Made by a program: the position numbers and the translations under genes | Shown here: positions 17,538 to 26,297 of the stretch, in pieces | Numbering within the stretch: position 1 is the stretch's first letter | How the letters are laid out: each line of letters starts with the position of its first letter | Assembly (NCBI GenBank): GCA_945909635.1 | Contig: OX246690.1 | Coordinates: 3,844,001-3,908,000 of the forward strand | Direction: 5' to 3' | Length of the DNA: 64,000 nt | From: Clostridioides difficile_A | GTDB lineage: Bacteria; Bacillota; Clostridia; Peptostreptococcales; Peptostreptococcaceae | The notes under the pieces: model-generated | Databases searched by the model: none | Told to the model about the DNA's origin: nothing | The model's input: the letters and a program-made list of their open reading frames with translations, nothing else

Positions 17538-19424
17538 ATGCGTAAAGTAAATTCATTTGATGAATTAAAAGTTTTAGCTGATGAGCTGAAACCTAATCTT
17601 AGCTTAAGAAAAAATTATTCTAAGGAAAATGTATTAAGAAGAGAATTACTTGTTTGTTGTGATACTGGATGTACATCTTCAAACAGTATGGAAATAGTTA
17701 GTGAATTAGAAAATGAAATAAAAAAATCAGGAATCCAAGACAAAGTTACTGTTCGTTTGACAGGTTGTTTTGGCTTCTGTGCTCAAGGTCCTATCGTAAA
17801 AGTTTATCCTGATAACGTTTTCTACGTGAAGGTTGAACCATCAGATGCTGAAAAGATAGTTCAAAGTCACTTAATTAGAAATACAGTTGTTGAGGAATTA
17901 TTATATGAAGAAGAATCTTTAAGCAAAAAAGTAGAAGAACAAGAAGAAATGTCTTTCTACAAAAAACAGTTACGTATAGCTTTAAAAAACTGTGGACTTA
18001 TTGACCCAGATAGCATAGAAGAATATATTGCCAATGATGGTTATTTAGCTCTAGGCAAATGTTTAACTTCTCTTACTCCTCAAGAAGTTATTGCAGAAGT
18101 AAAAACTTCTGGTCTTCGTGGTAGAGGTGGTGCTGGTTTCCCTACTGGCTCTAAATGGGAAGCTGCTTCAAAAAATCCTGCTGGCCCAACAGATAAAAAA
18201 TTTGTTGTTTGTAATGCTGACGAAGGTGACCCAGGTGCATTTATGGATAGATCAGTACTTGAAGGTGACCCTCACAGTGTACTAGAAGCTATGGCAATAT
18301 GCGGATATGCTATAGGCTCTGATACAGGTTACATATACATAAGAGCAGAATATCCAAAATCTATAGAAAGATTAAAAGTAGCTATAGCTCAAGCTGAAAA
18401 ATACGGTTTACTTGGTGAAAATATATTAGGTACTGGATTTAACTTTAAACTAGAATTAAAATACGGTGCAGGAGCTTTCGTTTGTGGTGAAGGTACAGCT
18501 CTAATGCATTCAATTGAAGGTAGACGTGGTGAACCTAGAATGAAGACTTATAGTTCTTCTAAGAGTGGTTTATGGAAATCTCCTACTTGCTTAAACAATG
18601 TTGAAACTTTTGCCAACATACCAGCAATCATACTGAATGGCGGAAGCTGGTTTGCTAACTTAGGTACTGAAGATTCTAGTGGTACTAAAGTCTTTGCTCT
18701 TGGTGGAAAAGTTGAAAATGTAGGGCTTGTTGAAGTTCCAATGGGTACTACTTTAAGAGATATTGTATTTGAAATTGGTGGAGGAATCCCTGAAGGTAAA
18801 CAATTCAAGGCAGTTCAGACAGGTGGTCCATCTGGTGGATGTATACCAACTGAGCATTTAGACATCCCTATAGACTTTGGTTCATTAAGCTCTATAGGTT
18901 CAATGATGGGTTCTGGTGGTATGCTTGTTCTTGATGAATCTGACTGTATGGTAGATATAGCCAAGTTCTTCCTTGAGTTTACTGTTGAAGAATCTTGTGG
19001 TAAATGTACTCCTTGTCGTATAGGTACTACAAGATTATTAGAGATATTAACTAAAATTACAGAAGGTAATGGTACTCTACAAGATTTAGATGACCTAGAA
19101 AACCTTGCTGAAACTATACAAACTGCTTCATTATGTGGTCTTGGTAAAGCTGCTCCAAACCCTGTTTTAAGTACTCTTCAATATTTCAAAGATGAGTATA
19201 TAGCTCACGTTGTAGATAAGAAATGTCCTGCTGGCAAATGTCAAAACTTACTTTCTTACTTTATAACAGATGCTTGTAAGGGTTGTACAAAATGTTCTAG
19301 AGTGTGTCCTGCTGGTTGTATAACAGGTTCTGTTAAGGAACAACATACAATAGATACTTCTAAGTGTCTAAAATGTGGTGCTTGTATAGATAATTGTACA
19401 TTTAACGCTATAATCAAGAAATAA
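17538..19424 (+). CDS. hymB: Hydrogenase NADH-binding subunit, NuoF-like
   Basis: Flavin and NAD(H)-binding subunit, equivalent to HydB/HndC. An N-terminal [2Fe-2S] thioredoxin-like domain has C40/C41, C45, C77 and C81. The NuoF core has GRGGAGFPTGSKWEAA (195-210) for FMN/NADH and SCGKCTPCRIG for a [4Fe-4S] cluster. A C-terminal extension carries two ferredoxin-type [4Fe-4S] motifs (from residue 580: CKGCTKC and CLKCGAC). This architecture of about 628 aa is that of electron-bifurcating or NAD-dependent hydrogenases, not respiratory complex I. It lies 16 bp after hymA and 22 bp before hymC, each with a strong ribosome-binding site. Confidence 0.95.
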   Translation: MRKVNSFDELKVLADELKPNLSLRKNYSKENVLRRELLVCCDTGCTSSNSMEIVSELENEIKKSGIQDKVTVRLTGCFGFCAQGPIVKVYPDNVFYVKVEPSDAEKIVQSHLIRNTVVEELLYEEESLSKKVEEQEEMSFYKKQLRIALKNCGLIDPDSIEEYIANDGYLALGKCLTSLTPQEVIAEVKTSGLRGRGGAGFPTGSKWEAASKNPAGPTDKKFVVCNADEGDPGAFMDRSVLEGDPHSVLEAMAICGYAIGSDTGYIYIRAEYPKSIERLKVAIAQAEKYGLLGENILGTGFNFKLELKYGAGAFVCGEGTALMHSIEGRRGEPRMKTYSSSKSGLWKSPTCLNNVETFANIPAIILNGGSWFANLGTEDSSGTKVFALGGKVENVGLVEVPMGTTLRDIVFEIGGGIPEGKQFKAVQTGGPSGGCIPTEHLDIPIDFGSLSSIGSMMGSGGMLVLDESDCMVDIAKFFLEFTVEESCGKCTPCRIGTTRLLEILTKITEGNGTLQDLDDLENLAETIQTASLCGLGKAAPNPVLSTLQYFKDEYIAHVVDKKCPAGKCQNLLSYFITDACKGCTKCSRVCPAGCITGSVKEQHTIDTSKCLKCGACIDNCTFNAIIKK

Positions 19425-19446
19425 CTTATTTGGAGGAGGAATAACA

Positions 19447-21228
19447 ATGAGTTTAGTTAATTTAACTATTAATGGCAAACACGTTTCAGCACCTAGTGGA
19501 ACTTCTATCTTAGATGCTGCGAAATTAATAAATATAAAAATACACAACCTTTGTCATTTACATATGAACGAAATAGATAAGCTTGACACTTGTGCTTCTT
19601 GTCGTGTTTGTATGGTTGAGACAGAGAGAGGCTTAGTTCCAGCTTGTGGAACAGTTATAAAGGAAGGTATGAGAGTTCAAACTAATAGTGCAAAAGCATT
19701 AAATGCTCGTAGAACTATTGTTGAATTATTGTTATCAGACCATCCACAAGATTGTTTTGTATGTGAAAAAAATGGAGACTGTGAATTACAGACTATAGCT
19801 GCCGATTTAGGAGTAAGAAAAATAAGATATCAAGGTTCTAAATCTTTTGCAGGTAAAGACACTTCTACTAAGTCTTTGGTTAAAGACCACTCTAAGTGTA
19901 TATTATGTAGAAGATGTGAAACTGTATGTAATGATATACAAACAGTAGGAGCATTATCTGGAGTTAATCGTGGATTTAATACTTTAGTTAGTACATTCTT
20001 CAACTCTGATATGGTTGAGACAGAGTGTACATTCTGTGGTCAATGTATATCTGTCTGTCCAACTGGAGCATTAACAGAAGTAGATAATGTACCTAAGCTT
20101 TGGGATGTTTTAAATAAAAAAGAAAAAACTATAGTAGTTCAAGTTGCTCCTGCTGTAAGAGTTGCAATTGGTGAAGAATTTGGATTAGAACCAGGTTCAA
20201 TTTCTACAGGAAAAATGGTAGCTGCTTTAAAAGCACTTGGATTTGAACATGTATTTGATACGAACTTTGGTGCAGACTTTACTATCATGGAAGAGGCTAC
20301 TGAATTTATAGAAAGAATCCAAAGTGGTGAAAATCTTCCTATATTGACTAGTTGTTGTCCTGCATGGGTAAACTTCTTAGAGCATAATTATCCAGATAAG
20401 TTAAATTTAGCATCTAGCTGTAAGTCTCCTCAAGGTATGTTTGGTTCTATAGCTAAAAATTACTATGCACCTAAAATATTAGGAATCAATCCTGAAGAGC
20501 TTTATGTTGTATCTGTAATGCCTTGTGTAGCTAAAAAATATGAAGCTTCAAGAGAAGAATTAAGTGAGTCTGGAATACTAGATGTTGACCTTTCTATCAC
20601 TACTAGAGAATTAGCTAAAATGATAAAAGAAGCTGCTATCGATTTACCTAATCTTCAAGACCAAGATTTTGATAATCCTTTAGGAAAATCTACAGGTGCT
20701 GCATCTATATTTGGAGCAAGTGGTGGAGTTCTAGAAGCTGCTCTACGTACTTCATATGAAAAGATAACTAATAAGACTTTAGATAATGTAAACTTTACTA
20801 ATGTTAGAGGTCTTAAAGGAATCAGAGAAGCAAGCATAGATGTTGATGGAACTACAGTTAATGTGTGTATTGTAAATACACTTAAAAATGCTAGAAAGAT
20901 TATGGATAAGGTTAGAAGTGGAGAATGTAAATATCACATTATAGAAGTTATGGCATGTCCTGGTGGATGTGTTGGAGGTGCTGGTCAACCTTATCACCAT
21001 GGTAATACTGAAATAGTTGATAGACGTGCAAATGCATTATATGAAATAGATAGAAATAAAGCTATTCGTAAATCTCATGAAAATCCTGATTTACAGGCTA
21101 TTTATAAAGACTTCTTTGGAGACCCAAATAGTGATGTAGCTCATAAATACCTTCATACTCATTACTTCGATAAGAGTTGTATTTATGGAGAATGCCCACA
21201 AGAATGTGCTTGTGAGGAATCTAAATAA
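19447..21228 (+). CDS. hymC: [FeFe]-hydrogenase catalytic subunit
   Basis: Evolves or oxidises H2 at the H-cluster. N-terminal electron-transfer domains: a [2Fe-2S] ferredoxin domain (C36, C49, C52, C67), a His-Cys-ligated [4Fe-4S] site (HPQDCFVCEKNGDC, about 99-112) and two [4Fe-4S] motifs (CILCRRC from 151; CTFCGQC from 194). The H-cluster signatures are TSCCPAW (301-307), MPCVAKKYE (358-366) and MACPGGCVGG (502-511). The 593-aa protein ends in an extra cysteine-rich tail (CIYGECPQECAC), a possible further cluster or metal site also seen in related multimeric enzymes. Together with hymA and hymB it likely couples NADH and ferredoxin oxidation to H2 production; this is inferred from subunit make-up. 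Confidence 0.95.
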   Translation: MSLVNLTINGKHVSAPSGTSILDAAKLINIKIHNLCHLHMNEIDKLDTCASCRVCMVETERGLVPACGTVIKEGMRVQTNSAKALNARRTIVELLLSDHPQDCFVCEKNGDCELQTIAADLGVRKIRYQGSKSFAGKDTSTKSLVKDHSKCILCRRCETVCNDIQTVGALSGVNRGFNTLVSTFFNSDMVETECTFCGQCISVCPTGALTEVDNVPKLWDVLNKKEKTIVVQVAPAVRVAIGEEFGLEPGSISTGKMVAALKALGFEHVFDTNFGADFTIMEEATEFIERIQSGENLPILTSCCPAWVNFLEHNYPDKLNLASSCKSPQGMFGSIAKNYYAPKILGINPEELYVVSVMPCVAKKYEASREELSESGILDVDLSITTRELAKMIKEAAIDLPNLQDQDFDNPLGKSTGAASIFGASGGVLEAALRTSYEKITNKTLDNVNFTNVRGLKGIREASIDVDGTTVNVCIVNTLKNARKIMDKVRSGECKYHIIEVMACPGGCVGGAGQPYHHGNTEIVDRRANALYEIDRNKAIRKSHENPDLQAIYKDFFGDPNSDVAHKYLHTHYFDKSCIYGECPQECACEESK

Positions 21229-21265
21229 GCTCTAACAATTATAAAAATTAAGTGTTATTAAATAA

Positions 21266-21309
21266 AAGGATTGTCTTAAAATACTCTTAAGTACTTTAAG
21301 ACAATCCTT
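21266..21309. terminator. Bidirectional terminator between hymC and the MutS-like gene
   Basis: AAGGATTGTCTTAAA and its exact complement TTTAAGACAATCCTT form a 15-bp stem with a short loop, about 40 bp after the hymC stop and 40 bp after the stop of the convergent MutS-like gene. A- and T-rich flanks on both sides could serve both transcripts. Confidence 0.85.
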
Positions 21310-21350
21310 ATTAGTTTACTTTAATACAACTTCCTAGTCTTATATATTAA

Positions 21351-23147
21351 TTAAAGAATTCCAGCCATTTTCATAAGTTGTTTTGCATTTGTAGTTTTAC
21401 ATCTTCCATCTTTTATCATATAGTCAAAATGAATTTTATCATCTACATAGTACTCTGAGAAATGATAGTTTACAACTTCAACATCTCCACTACCTGAAAG
21501 GTCACATAACTCAAAATCATGTGTTGTAACCATACTTATAACCCATGGTCTTGATAATTTCTTTACTGCCTCACTTGCTCCAATAATTCTATCAGCAGAG
21601 TTAGTTCCCTTAAAAATCTCATCCACTAAAACCAACATTGGTAATTCTTTTAAGCTATATTGAATCATTGATTTTATTCTAAGAATCTCAGCATAAAAAG
21701 TTGATATTCCTTGGCTTACATCATCTTGTATTCTCATAGATGTAAATATAGCCATACAAGTTGCATCAAAATTCTTAGCACATACTGGTCCTCCTGCATA
21801 TGCTAATACTAAATTCACTCCTATACTTCTTAAAAATGTTGTTTTTCCAGACATATTTGAACCTGTAATAATACATGTCTGAGAATTTAATTGTATTGAA
21901 TTTGCTATAACACTTTTTTCTGCTATTAATGGATGATATACTTCTTCAACTTTTAGCCTTGGAATGTCTTCATGTTTTATTACTGGAAAACATGTATTCT
22001 CCTTTACATGACCAATAACTGTTAAACTTATTAGAGCTTCAAATTCTCCAATAGATTCTAGCCACCCTCTAATTTGATTTCCATACACACCTTTCCATCG
22101 TTCCAGTGATTCTGCACAATGATAATTCCACATAAGAACACCACAAGCAATTATATATAATATCTGATTATATCTTAAATTTACAGCATTTCCTATTGAA
22201 TTTAGTTGTTTAATACCTTTTGAAACGCCACTTCCCTTAGAAAGTTTTTTTTGTAATTCTTTTAAGTAATCACTCTCAAATGTCTCTTTTTCTAAAACCT
22301 CAAACATCTTTTCATATACTTGTATATTTCTACTAAATGAAAATAATGGTGAAAGAGTCTGCATAAGTCTCGTATGCCCAAAACCACTAAATCCCAACTG
22401 TATTATGAAAAGTAGAAAAACAGGCAAAATAGGTAAAAAACCTAATGTAAAAAATATAAAAGATAGGATTGTAGCAGTAGGTAGACCCCAAGTAAAAATA
22501 TGCATCCATTTTGGTATATATACATCCTTATTTTCTCCATACTCTATGAATGCTTCTATACTACCATCAGAATTATTTTTTTGCTCCTTACCAATTATAT
22601 TACCCAGTGTTTGAATATGAATAGAAAAATCATCTTTTGATAAAAGTTCTTTTATTGCTATTTGTCTCTCTAAGATTATCTTCTCATCTGGATTTTCATT
22701 CCATAATGACTTAGCCAAGGACTTCTTACCATAAGATGTATTAGCCACACAGATATATTGATACAATGAAGCTCTTCCAAACAAATCTAAATCTTTTGCT
22801 TGTGAATTTTCATCTTCTAAGTATTCTTTACCATCTATTTTAAATTCTTTCCAGCCATCTCCAAATCGTTTTATATACTTGTCTATTACATCAATCTTAC
22901 TTTTAAAATACATTTCTTCTTCTTTTACTTTATTATGAATAACTAAGAGTGCTATAAACGCTACAATCGCTACAACTCCAACAAAAACACCCACTATATT
23001 TTTATTGTAAAGTCCAATAGCAAATCCTACTATCACTATCAAAAAAGAGATTAATCTCGCTGTACTTATATTATTTGACTTTTTACTTAAGAGCAATTCT
23101 TTTTCAGTAGTACTTTCTAAAAGTTTACTAAAATAGTCTATTCCCAT
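21351..23147 (-). CDS. MutS-family ATPase with N-terminal membrane segments
   Basis: The C-terminal third is a MutS domain V ATPase: Walker A GSNMSGKTTFLR, then DDVSQGISTFYAE, the Walker B-like LVLVDEIFKGTNS and STFYAE/TTHDFEL features of MutS. The mismatch-recognition domain I is missing. Instead there are two hydrophobic helices (about residues 34-51 and 55-74) and another pair near 220-255. It is therefore not MutS1 or the SMR-carrying MutS2; membrane-anchored MutS-like ATPases of unknown role occur in clostridia and Bacteroidetes. The longest frame uses a TTG at 23157-23159; the ATG four codons later (23145-23147) is chosen, though no strong Shine-Dalgarno decides it. It ends at a shared terminator and is likely monocistronic. 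Confidence 0.85.
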   Translation of the reverse strand: MGIDYFSKLLESTTEKELLLSKKSNNISTARLISFLIVIVGFAIGLYNKNIVGVFVGVVAIVAFIALLVIHNKVKEEEMYFKSKIDVIDKYIKRFGDGWKEFKIDGKEYLEDENSQAKDLDLFGRASLYQYICVANTSYGKKSLAKSLWNENPDEKIILERQIAIKELLSKDDFSIHIQTLGNIIGKEQKNNSDGSIEAFIEYGENKDVYIPKWMHIFTWGLPTATILSFIFFTLGFLPILPVFLLFIIQLGFSGFGHTRLMQTLSPLFSFSRNIQVYEKMFEVLEKETFESDYLKELQKKLSKGSGVSKGIKQLNSIGNAVNLRYNQILYIIACGVLMWNYHCAESLERWKGVYGNQIRGWLESIGEFEALISLTVIGHVKENTCFPVIKHEDIPRLKVEEVYHPLIAEKSVIANSIQLNSQTCIITGSNMSGKTTFLRSIGVNLVLAYAGGPVCAKNFDATCMAIFTSMRIQDDVSQGISTFYAEILRIKSMIQYSLKELPMLVLVDEIFKGTNSADRIIGASEAVKKLSRPWVISMVTTHDFELCDLSGSGDVEVVNYHFSEYYVDDKIHFDYMIKDGRCKTTNAKQLMKMAGIL

Positions 23148-23200
23148 AAAAAATTCCAACTTTCTTGTTATATAATAAAATCCAAATATAAAATTAATCT

Positions 23201-23295
23201 AGTGCAGTTTTAATCTATTACTTTAAATTATCCTTATCTAATATATATTATTAATAAATATTAGATACAACTTAATTTTAATATCAGTCTGCACT
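23201..23295. repeat. Nested inverted repeats between the MutS-like gene and hprK
   Basis: Outer arms AGTGCAG (23201-23207) and CTGCACT (23289-23295) enclose an inner perfect 10-bp pair TATCTAATAT / ATATTAGATA (23235-23244 and 23258-23267). The right outer arm overlaps the hprK stop codon. The element could be an extended 3' stem of the hprK transcript or a small non-autonomous repeat. It lacks a T-run. Confidence 0.45.
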
Positions 23296-24223
23296 ACTTA
23301 GTATCAATTAATTTTGATAGTTTTTTAGTAAACTCTTGTGCTGCATCATATCCCATTCCTCTTTGTCTAAAATTCATTGCTGCTACTTCTAATATCATAG
23401 CAGTATTTCTTCCAGGCTTAACAGGTACAACTAGTTTCTCTACATTGACACCAAGTATCTCTTCATATTCTTTATCAAGCCCAAGTCTGTCATAATACTT
23501 AGTCTCATCCCAAGCTTCTAGATGAACTACTAAATCTATCATTTTAGAATTTTTAATTGCTCCTACTCCATATAGACTTCTAACATCTATTATCCCTATT
23601 CCTCTTATCTCAAGAAAATGTCTTATCAATTCAGGTGACTGTCCCATCAGCATACTTTCATCCAGTTTTCTTATTTCCACAGCATCATCTGCAACTAGTC
23701 TATTTCCTCTTTGAATCAGTTCTAACGCTGTTTCTGACTTTCCTATACTACTTTCACCTTTTATCAGTACACCTATTCCATAAATATCAACTAACACACC
23801 ATGAATTGTTGTGTGTGGTGCTAATTTATTATCCAAATAATTTGATAGTCTATTTATAAGTCTAGTTGTGTTTCTATTTGTACTCAAAAGTATTCTCTTA
23901 TATTTTTTAGCTTTTTCAATTACATCTGGCTTGATTTCCAAGTCTCTAGAGATTATTAGAGCAGGTATTTCATATGAGAAAAATCTATCCAACACTTCTT
24001 CTCTAATAGTATTATCCATTAATCCAAAGAAATTATATTCTGTCTTCCCAACTATTTGTATTCTTTCATACGCAAAGTAATCAAAATATCCTGCAAACTG
24101 TAACCCTGGTCTATTTATATCTTGAGAGTAGACATAATAATCTACATCATCAGGCATGTACACTACTTTTAACTTCAAGTCTTTTATTATCTCTCTTATC
24201 GATACCTTATTGCTAGTTTCCAT
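23294..24223 (-). CDS. hprK: HPr kinase/phosphorylase
   Basis: Phosphorylates and dephosphorylates Ser46 of HPr, setting CcpA-dependent catabolite control. Walker A is GESSIGKSE (156-164). The conserved H141 lies in the HGVLVDIYG segment. The signature RGIGIIDVRSLYGVGA is followed by the hinge-like PVKPGRN near 270. At 309 aa it has full length with both N-terminal and catalytic domains. Its ATG overlaps the uvrC stop by one base (TAATG), so it is translationally coupled to uvrC. That is an unusual partner; hprK often pairs with lgt in bacilli. Confidence 0.96.
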   Translation of the reverse strand: METSNKVSIREIIKDLKLKVVYMPDDVDYYVYSQDINRPGLQFAGYFDYFAYERIQIVGKTEYNFFGLMDNTIREEVLDRFFSYEIPALIISRDLEIKPDVIEKAKKYKRILLSTNRNTTRLINRLSNYLDNKLAPHTTIHGVLVDIYGIGVLIKGESSIGKSETALELIQRGNRLVADDAVEIRKLDESMLMGQSPELIRHFLEIRGIGIIDVRSLYGVGAIKNSKMIDLVVHLEAWDETKYYDRLGLDKEYEEILGVNVEKLVVPVKPGRNTAMILEVAAMNFRQRGMGYDAAQEFTKKLSKLIDTK

Positions 24224-26040
24224 TAGTTTTCTTCCTTCCTAAAAAAATTATAAACATTATCTGCAATGCTTTTATTCATTCCCTCTACTTCTAAAAGTTC
24301 TTCCATAGTAGCTTTTTTTATAGCATCTACATCTTTGAAGTGATTTAATAATGATTTCTTTCTTTTTTCACCTATTCCTTGTATATCATCTAAGATAGAT
24401 TTTGTCAAAGCTTTATTTCTTAAACTTCGATGATATGTTATTGCATAATTATGAACCTCTTCTTGTATACTAGCAATAAATCTATATAAATTGGTTGTTT
24501 TATCTAGCTCTATTTCTTTTCCTTTACATATCAATCCCTTGGTTCTATGCTTATCATCCTTGTACATTCCCCAAAGAGGTATATCTACATCATTAAGTTC
24601 TAATACTTTTTTTACTGCGCTAACTTGTCCTTTTCCACCATCCAATAATATCAAGTCAGGTAAATTTCCATGTTTTAATCGTCTATCTACAATTTCAGCC
24701 ATAGAATCATAATCATTAGGTCCAATGACTGTTTTTATTTTATATCTTCTATATTCTTTTTTATCTTTTTTAGCATTTGTATATACTACCATAGAGCCAA
24801 TCGAGTCTACGCCTTGTATATTTGATATGTCATAAGCCTCTATCCTTATTGGTAACTTTGCTAGATTTAATAGACGTTTTAATTCTTCTAATGCTCCAAT
24901 ACTCTTTTCATATTTTCTCTTATTCATATCAGAAAACTTTTCAAGATACTCTATAGCATTTTTTCTTACCATTTCAACTAAGCTTTTCTTTTCTCCTTTT
25001 TGTGGTACTCTTATAGTTACTTTTTGACCTTTTTTGGATGACAACCATTCCTCTAATATAGAACTATCTTCTATCTCATCTTCTATAATTAATTCTTTTG
25101 GTATATACTCTTGTTCATTGTAAAATTGTTTTACAAATGAACCTAATATAGAGGCTCTTGGGCTATCCATTACACCTTCTAATATAAAATGTTCCCTACC
25201 TACAATCTTACCATTTCTGATAAAAAATACCTGTACACAGGCTTCATTATGGGCTCTTGCCATTGCAACCACATCTTGATTTAAGTCACTTACATTAGTG
25301 TCTATTTTCTGTTTCTGTATCATCTCTTCAAGACTCTTTATTTTATCTCTATATACCGCAGCTTCCTCAAATCTAAAATTCATAGAACTCTCATTCATTT
25401 TTTCCTTTAAAAGCTCCATCAATTTCTCTTCTTTACCAGATAAGCACATTATAATTTCTTCTATCATCTTTCCATATTCTTCTTTAGAAACATTTCCTGT
25501 ACAAGGCCCTAGACATTTATTTATATGCAGATTTAAACAGGGTCTTGTTTTATTCTTTATCGCTTTTTCGATATCTATTTTACAACTTCTTATTGGATAG
25601 GTACTATTTATAAGTTCCAAAGTATCATTCACAGCAGTTATATTAGTATATGGTCCAAAATACTTTGCCTTATCTTTAAGAACTCTTCTAACCTTTAAGA
25701 TTCTCGGATAATCTTCATTTGTAGTTACTTTGATATATGGATAAGTTTTATCATCTCTAAGTACTACATTATACTTAGGTCTGTATCTTTTTATTAGATT
25801 ACATTCAAGTATTAATGCCTCCAACTCTGAATCCGTTATAATATACTCAAATTTATATATATTTTTAACCATAGATTTTACTTTAGATGTATGGTTTTTT
25901 GAAGATTGAAAATACTGCCTTACCCTATTTTTTAAAGATATGGCTTTTCCCACATATATTATATGGTCGTATTTATCTTTCATTAAATATACTCCGGGCT
26001 CAGAAGGTAATTTTTTTAAATGTTCTTGTATATCAAACAT
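24223..26040 (-). CDS. uvrC: Excinuclease ABC subunit C
   Basis: Makes the two incisions around a DNA lesion handed over by UvrA/UvrB in nucleotide excision repair. The GIY-YIG domain comes first (GVYLMKDKYDHIIYVGKA, about residues 16-33), then a Cys-rich region (RPCLNLHINKCLGPC), a UVR motif around 200-235, the RNase H-like nuclease (EAYDISNIQG; LPDLILLDGGKGQ) and C-terminal helix-hairpin-helix repeats (IQGIGEKRKKSLL). A TTG four codons upstream would lengthen it; GGAGGGCTAT in front of the ATG at 26038-26040 decides the start (605 aa). It is separated from uvrA by 257 bp, so it is not tightly coupled to it. Confidence 0.96.
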   Translation of the reverse strand: MFDIQEHLKKLPSEPGVYLMKDKYDHIIYVGKAISLKNRVRQYFQSSKNHTSKVKSMVKNIYKFEYIITDSELEALILECNLIKRYRPKYNVVLRDDKTYPYIKVTTNEDYPRILKVRRVLKDKAKYFGPYTNITAVNDTLELINSTYPIRSCKIDIEKAIKNKTRPCLNLHINKCLGPCTGNVSKEEYGKMIEEIIMCLSGKEEKLMELLKEKMNESSMNFRFEEAAVYRDKIKSLEEMIQKQKIDTNVSDLNQDVVAMARAHNEACVQVFFIRNGKIVGREHFILEGVMDSPRASILGSFVKQFYNEQEYIPKELIIEDEIEDSSILEEWLSSKKGQKVTIRVPQKGEKKSLVEMVRKNAIEYLEKFSDMNKRKYEKSIGALEELKRLLNLAKLPIRIEAYDISNIQGVDSIGSMVVYTNAKKDKKEYRRYKIKTVIGPNDYDSMAEIVDRRLKHGNLPDLILLDGGKGQVSAVKKVLELNDVDIPLWGMYKDDKHRTKGLICKGKEIELDKTTNLYRFIASIQEEVHNYAITYHRSLRNKALTKSILDDIQGIGEKRKKSLLNHFKDVDAIKKATMEELLEVEGMNKSIADNVYNFFRKEEN

Positions 26041-26133
26041 ATAGCCCTCCAAAACATTAAATTTTATATTAAAATTATACCCTAAAATGTGAAATTTAAA
26101 AAGTTATACAGTTTCCAGTACTCTAAACAAGTT

Positions 26134-26198
26134 AAAGTCCATATCCCCCTTCCATAATTGATTTAAAAACAAACCTTATGAAGAGCAATATGGACTTT
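26134..26198. repeat. Inverted repeat between uvrA and uvrC
   Basis: AAAGTCCATAT (26134-26144) and ATATGGACTTT (26188-26198) are an exact 11-bp inverted pair with a 43-nt loop, in the middle of the 257-bp uvrA-uvrC gap. No T-run follows on the minus strand. It may form the base of a structured RNA in the uvrA 3' / uvrC 5' region. Function is unknown. Confidence 0.5.
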
Positions 26199-26297
26199 AT
26201 ACTTTTATTGACTACTTACAACTTATATTTAATTAGCTTCTAAAAGATATAATCAGCTTATATCTCTAATTTTAAAACTTATCACATTTTAGATGAT

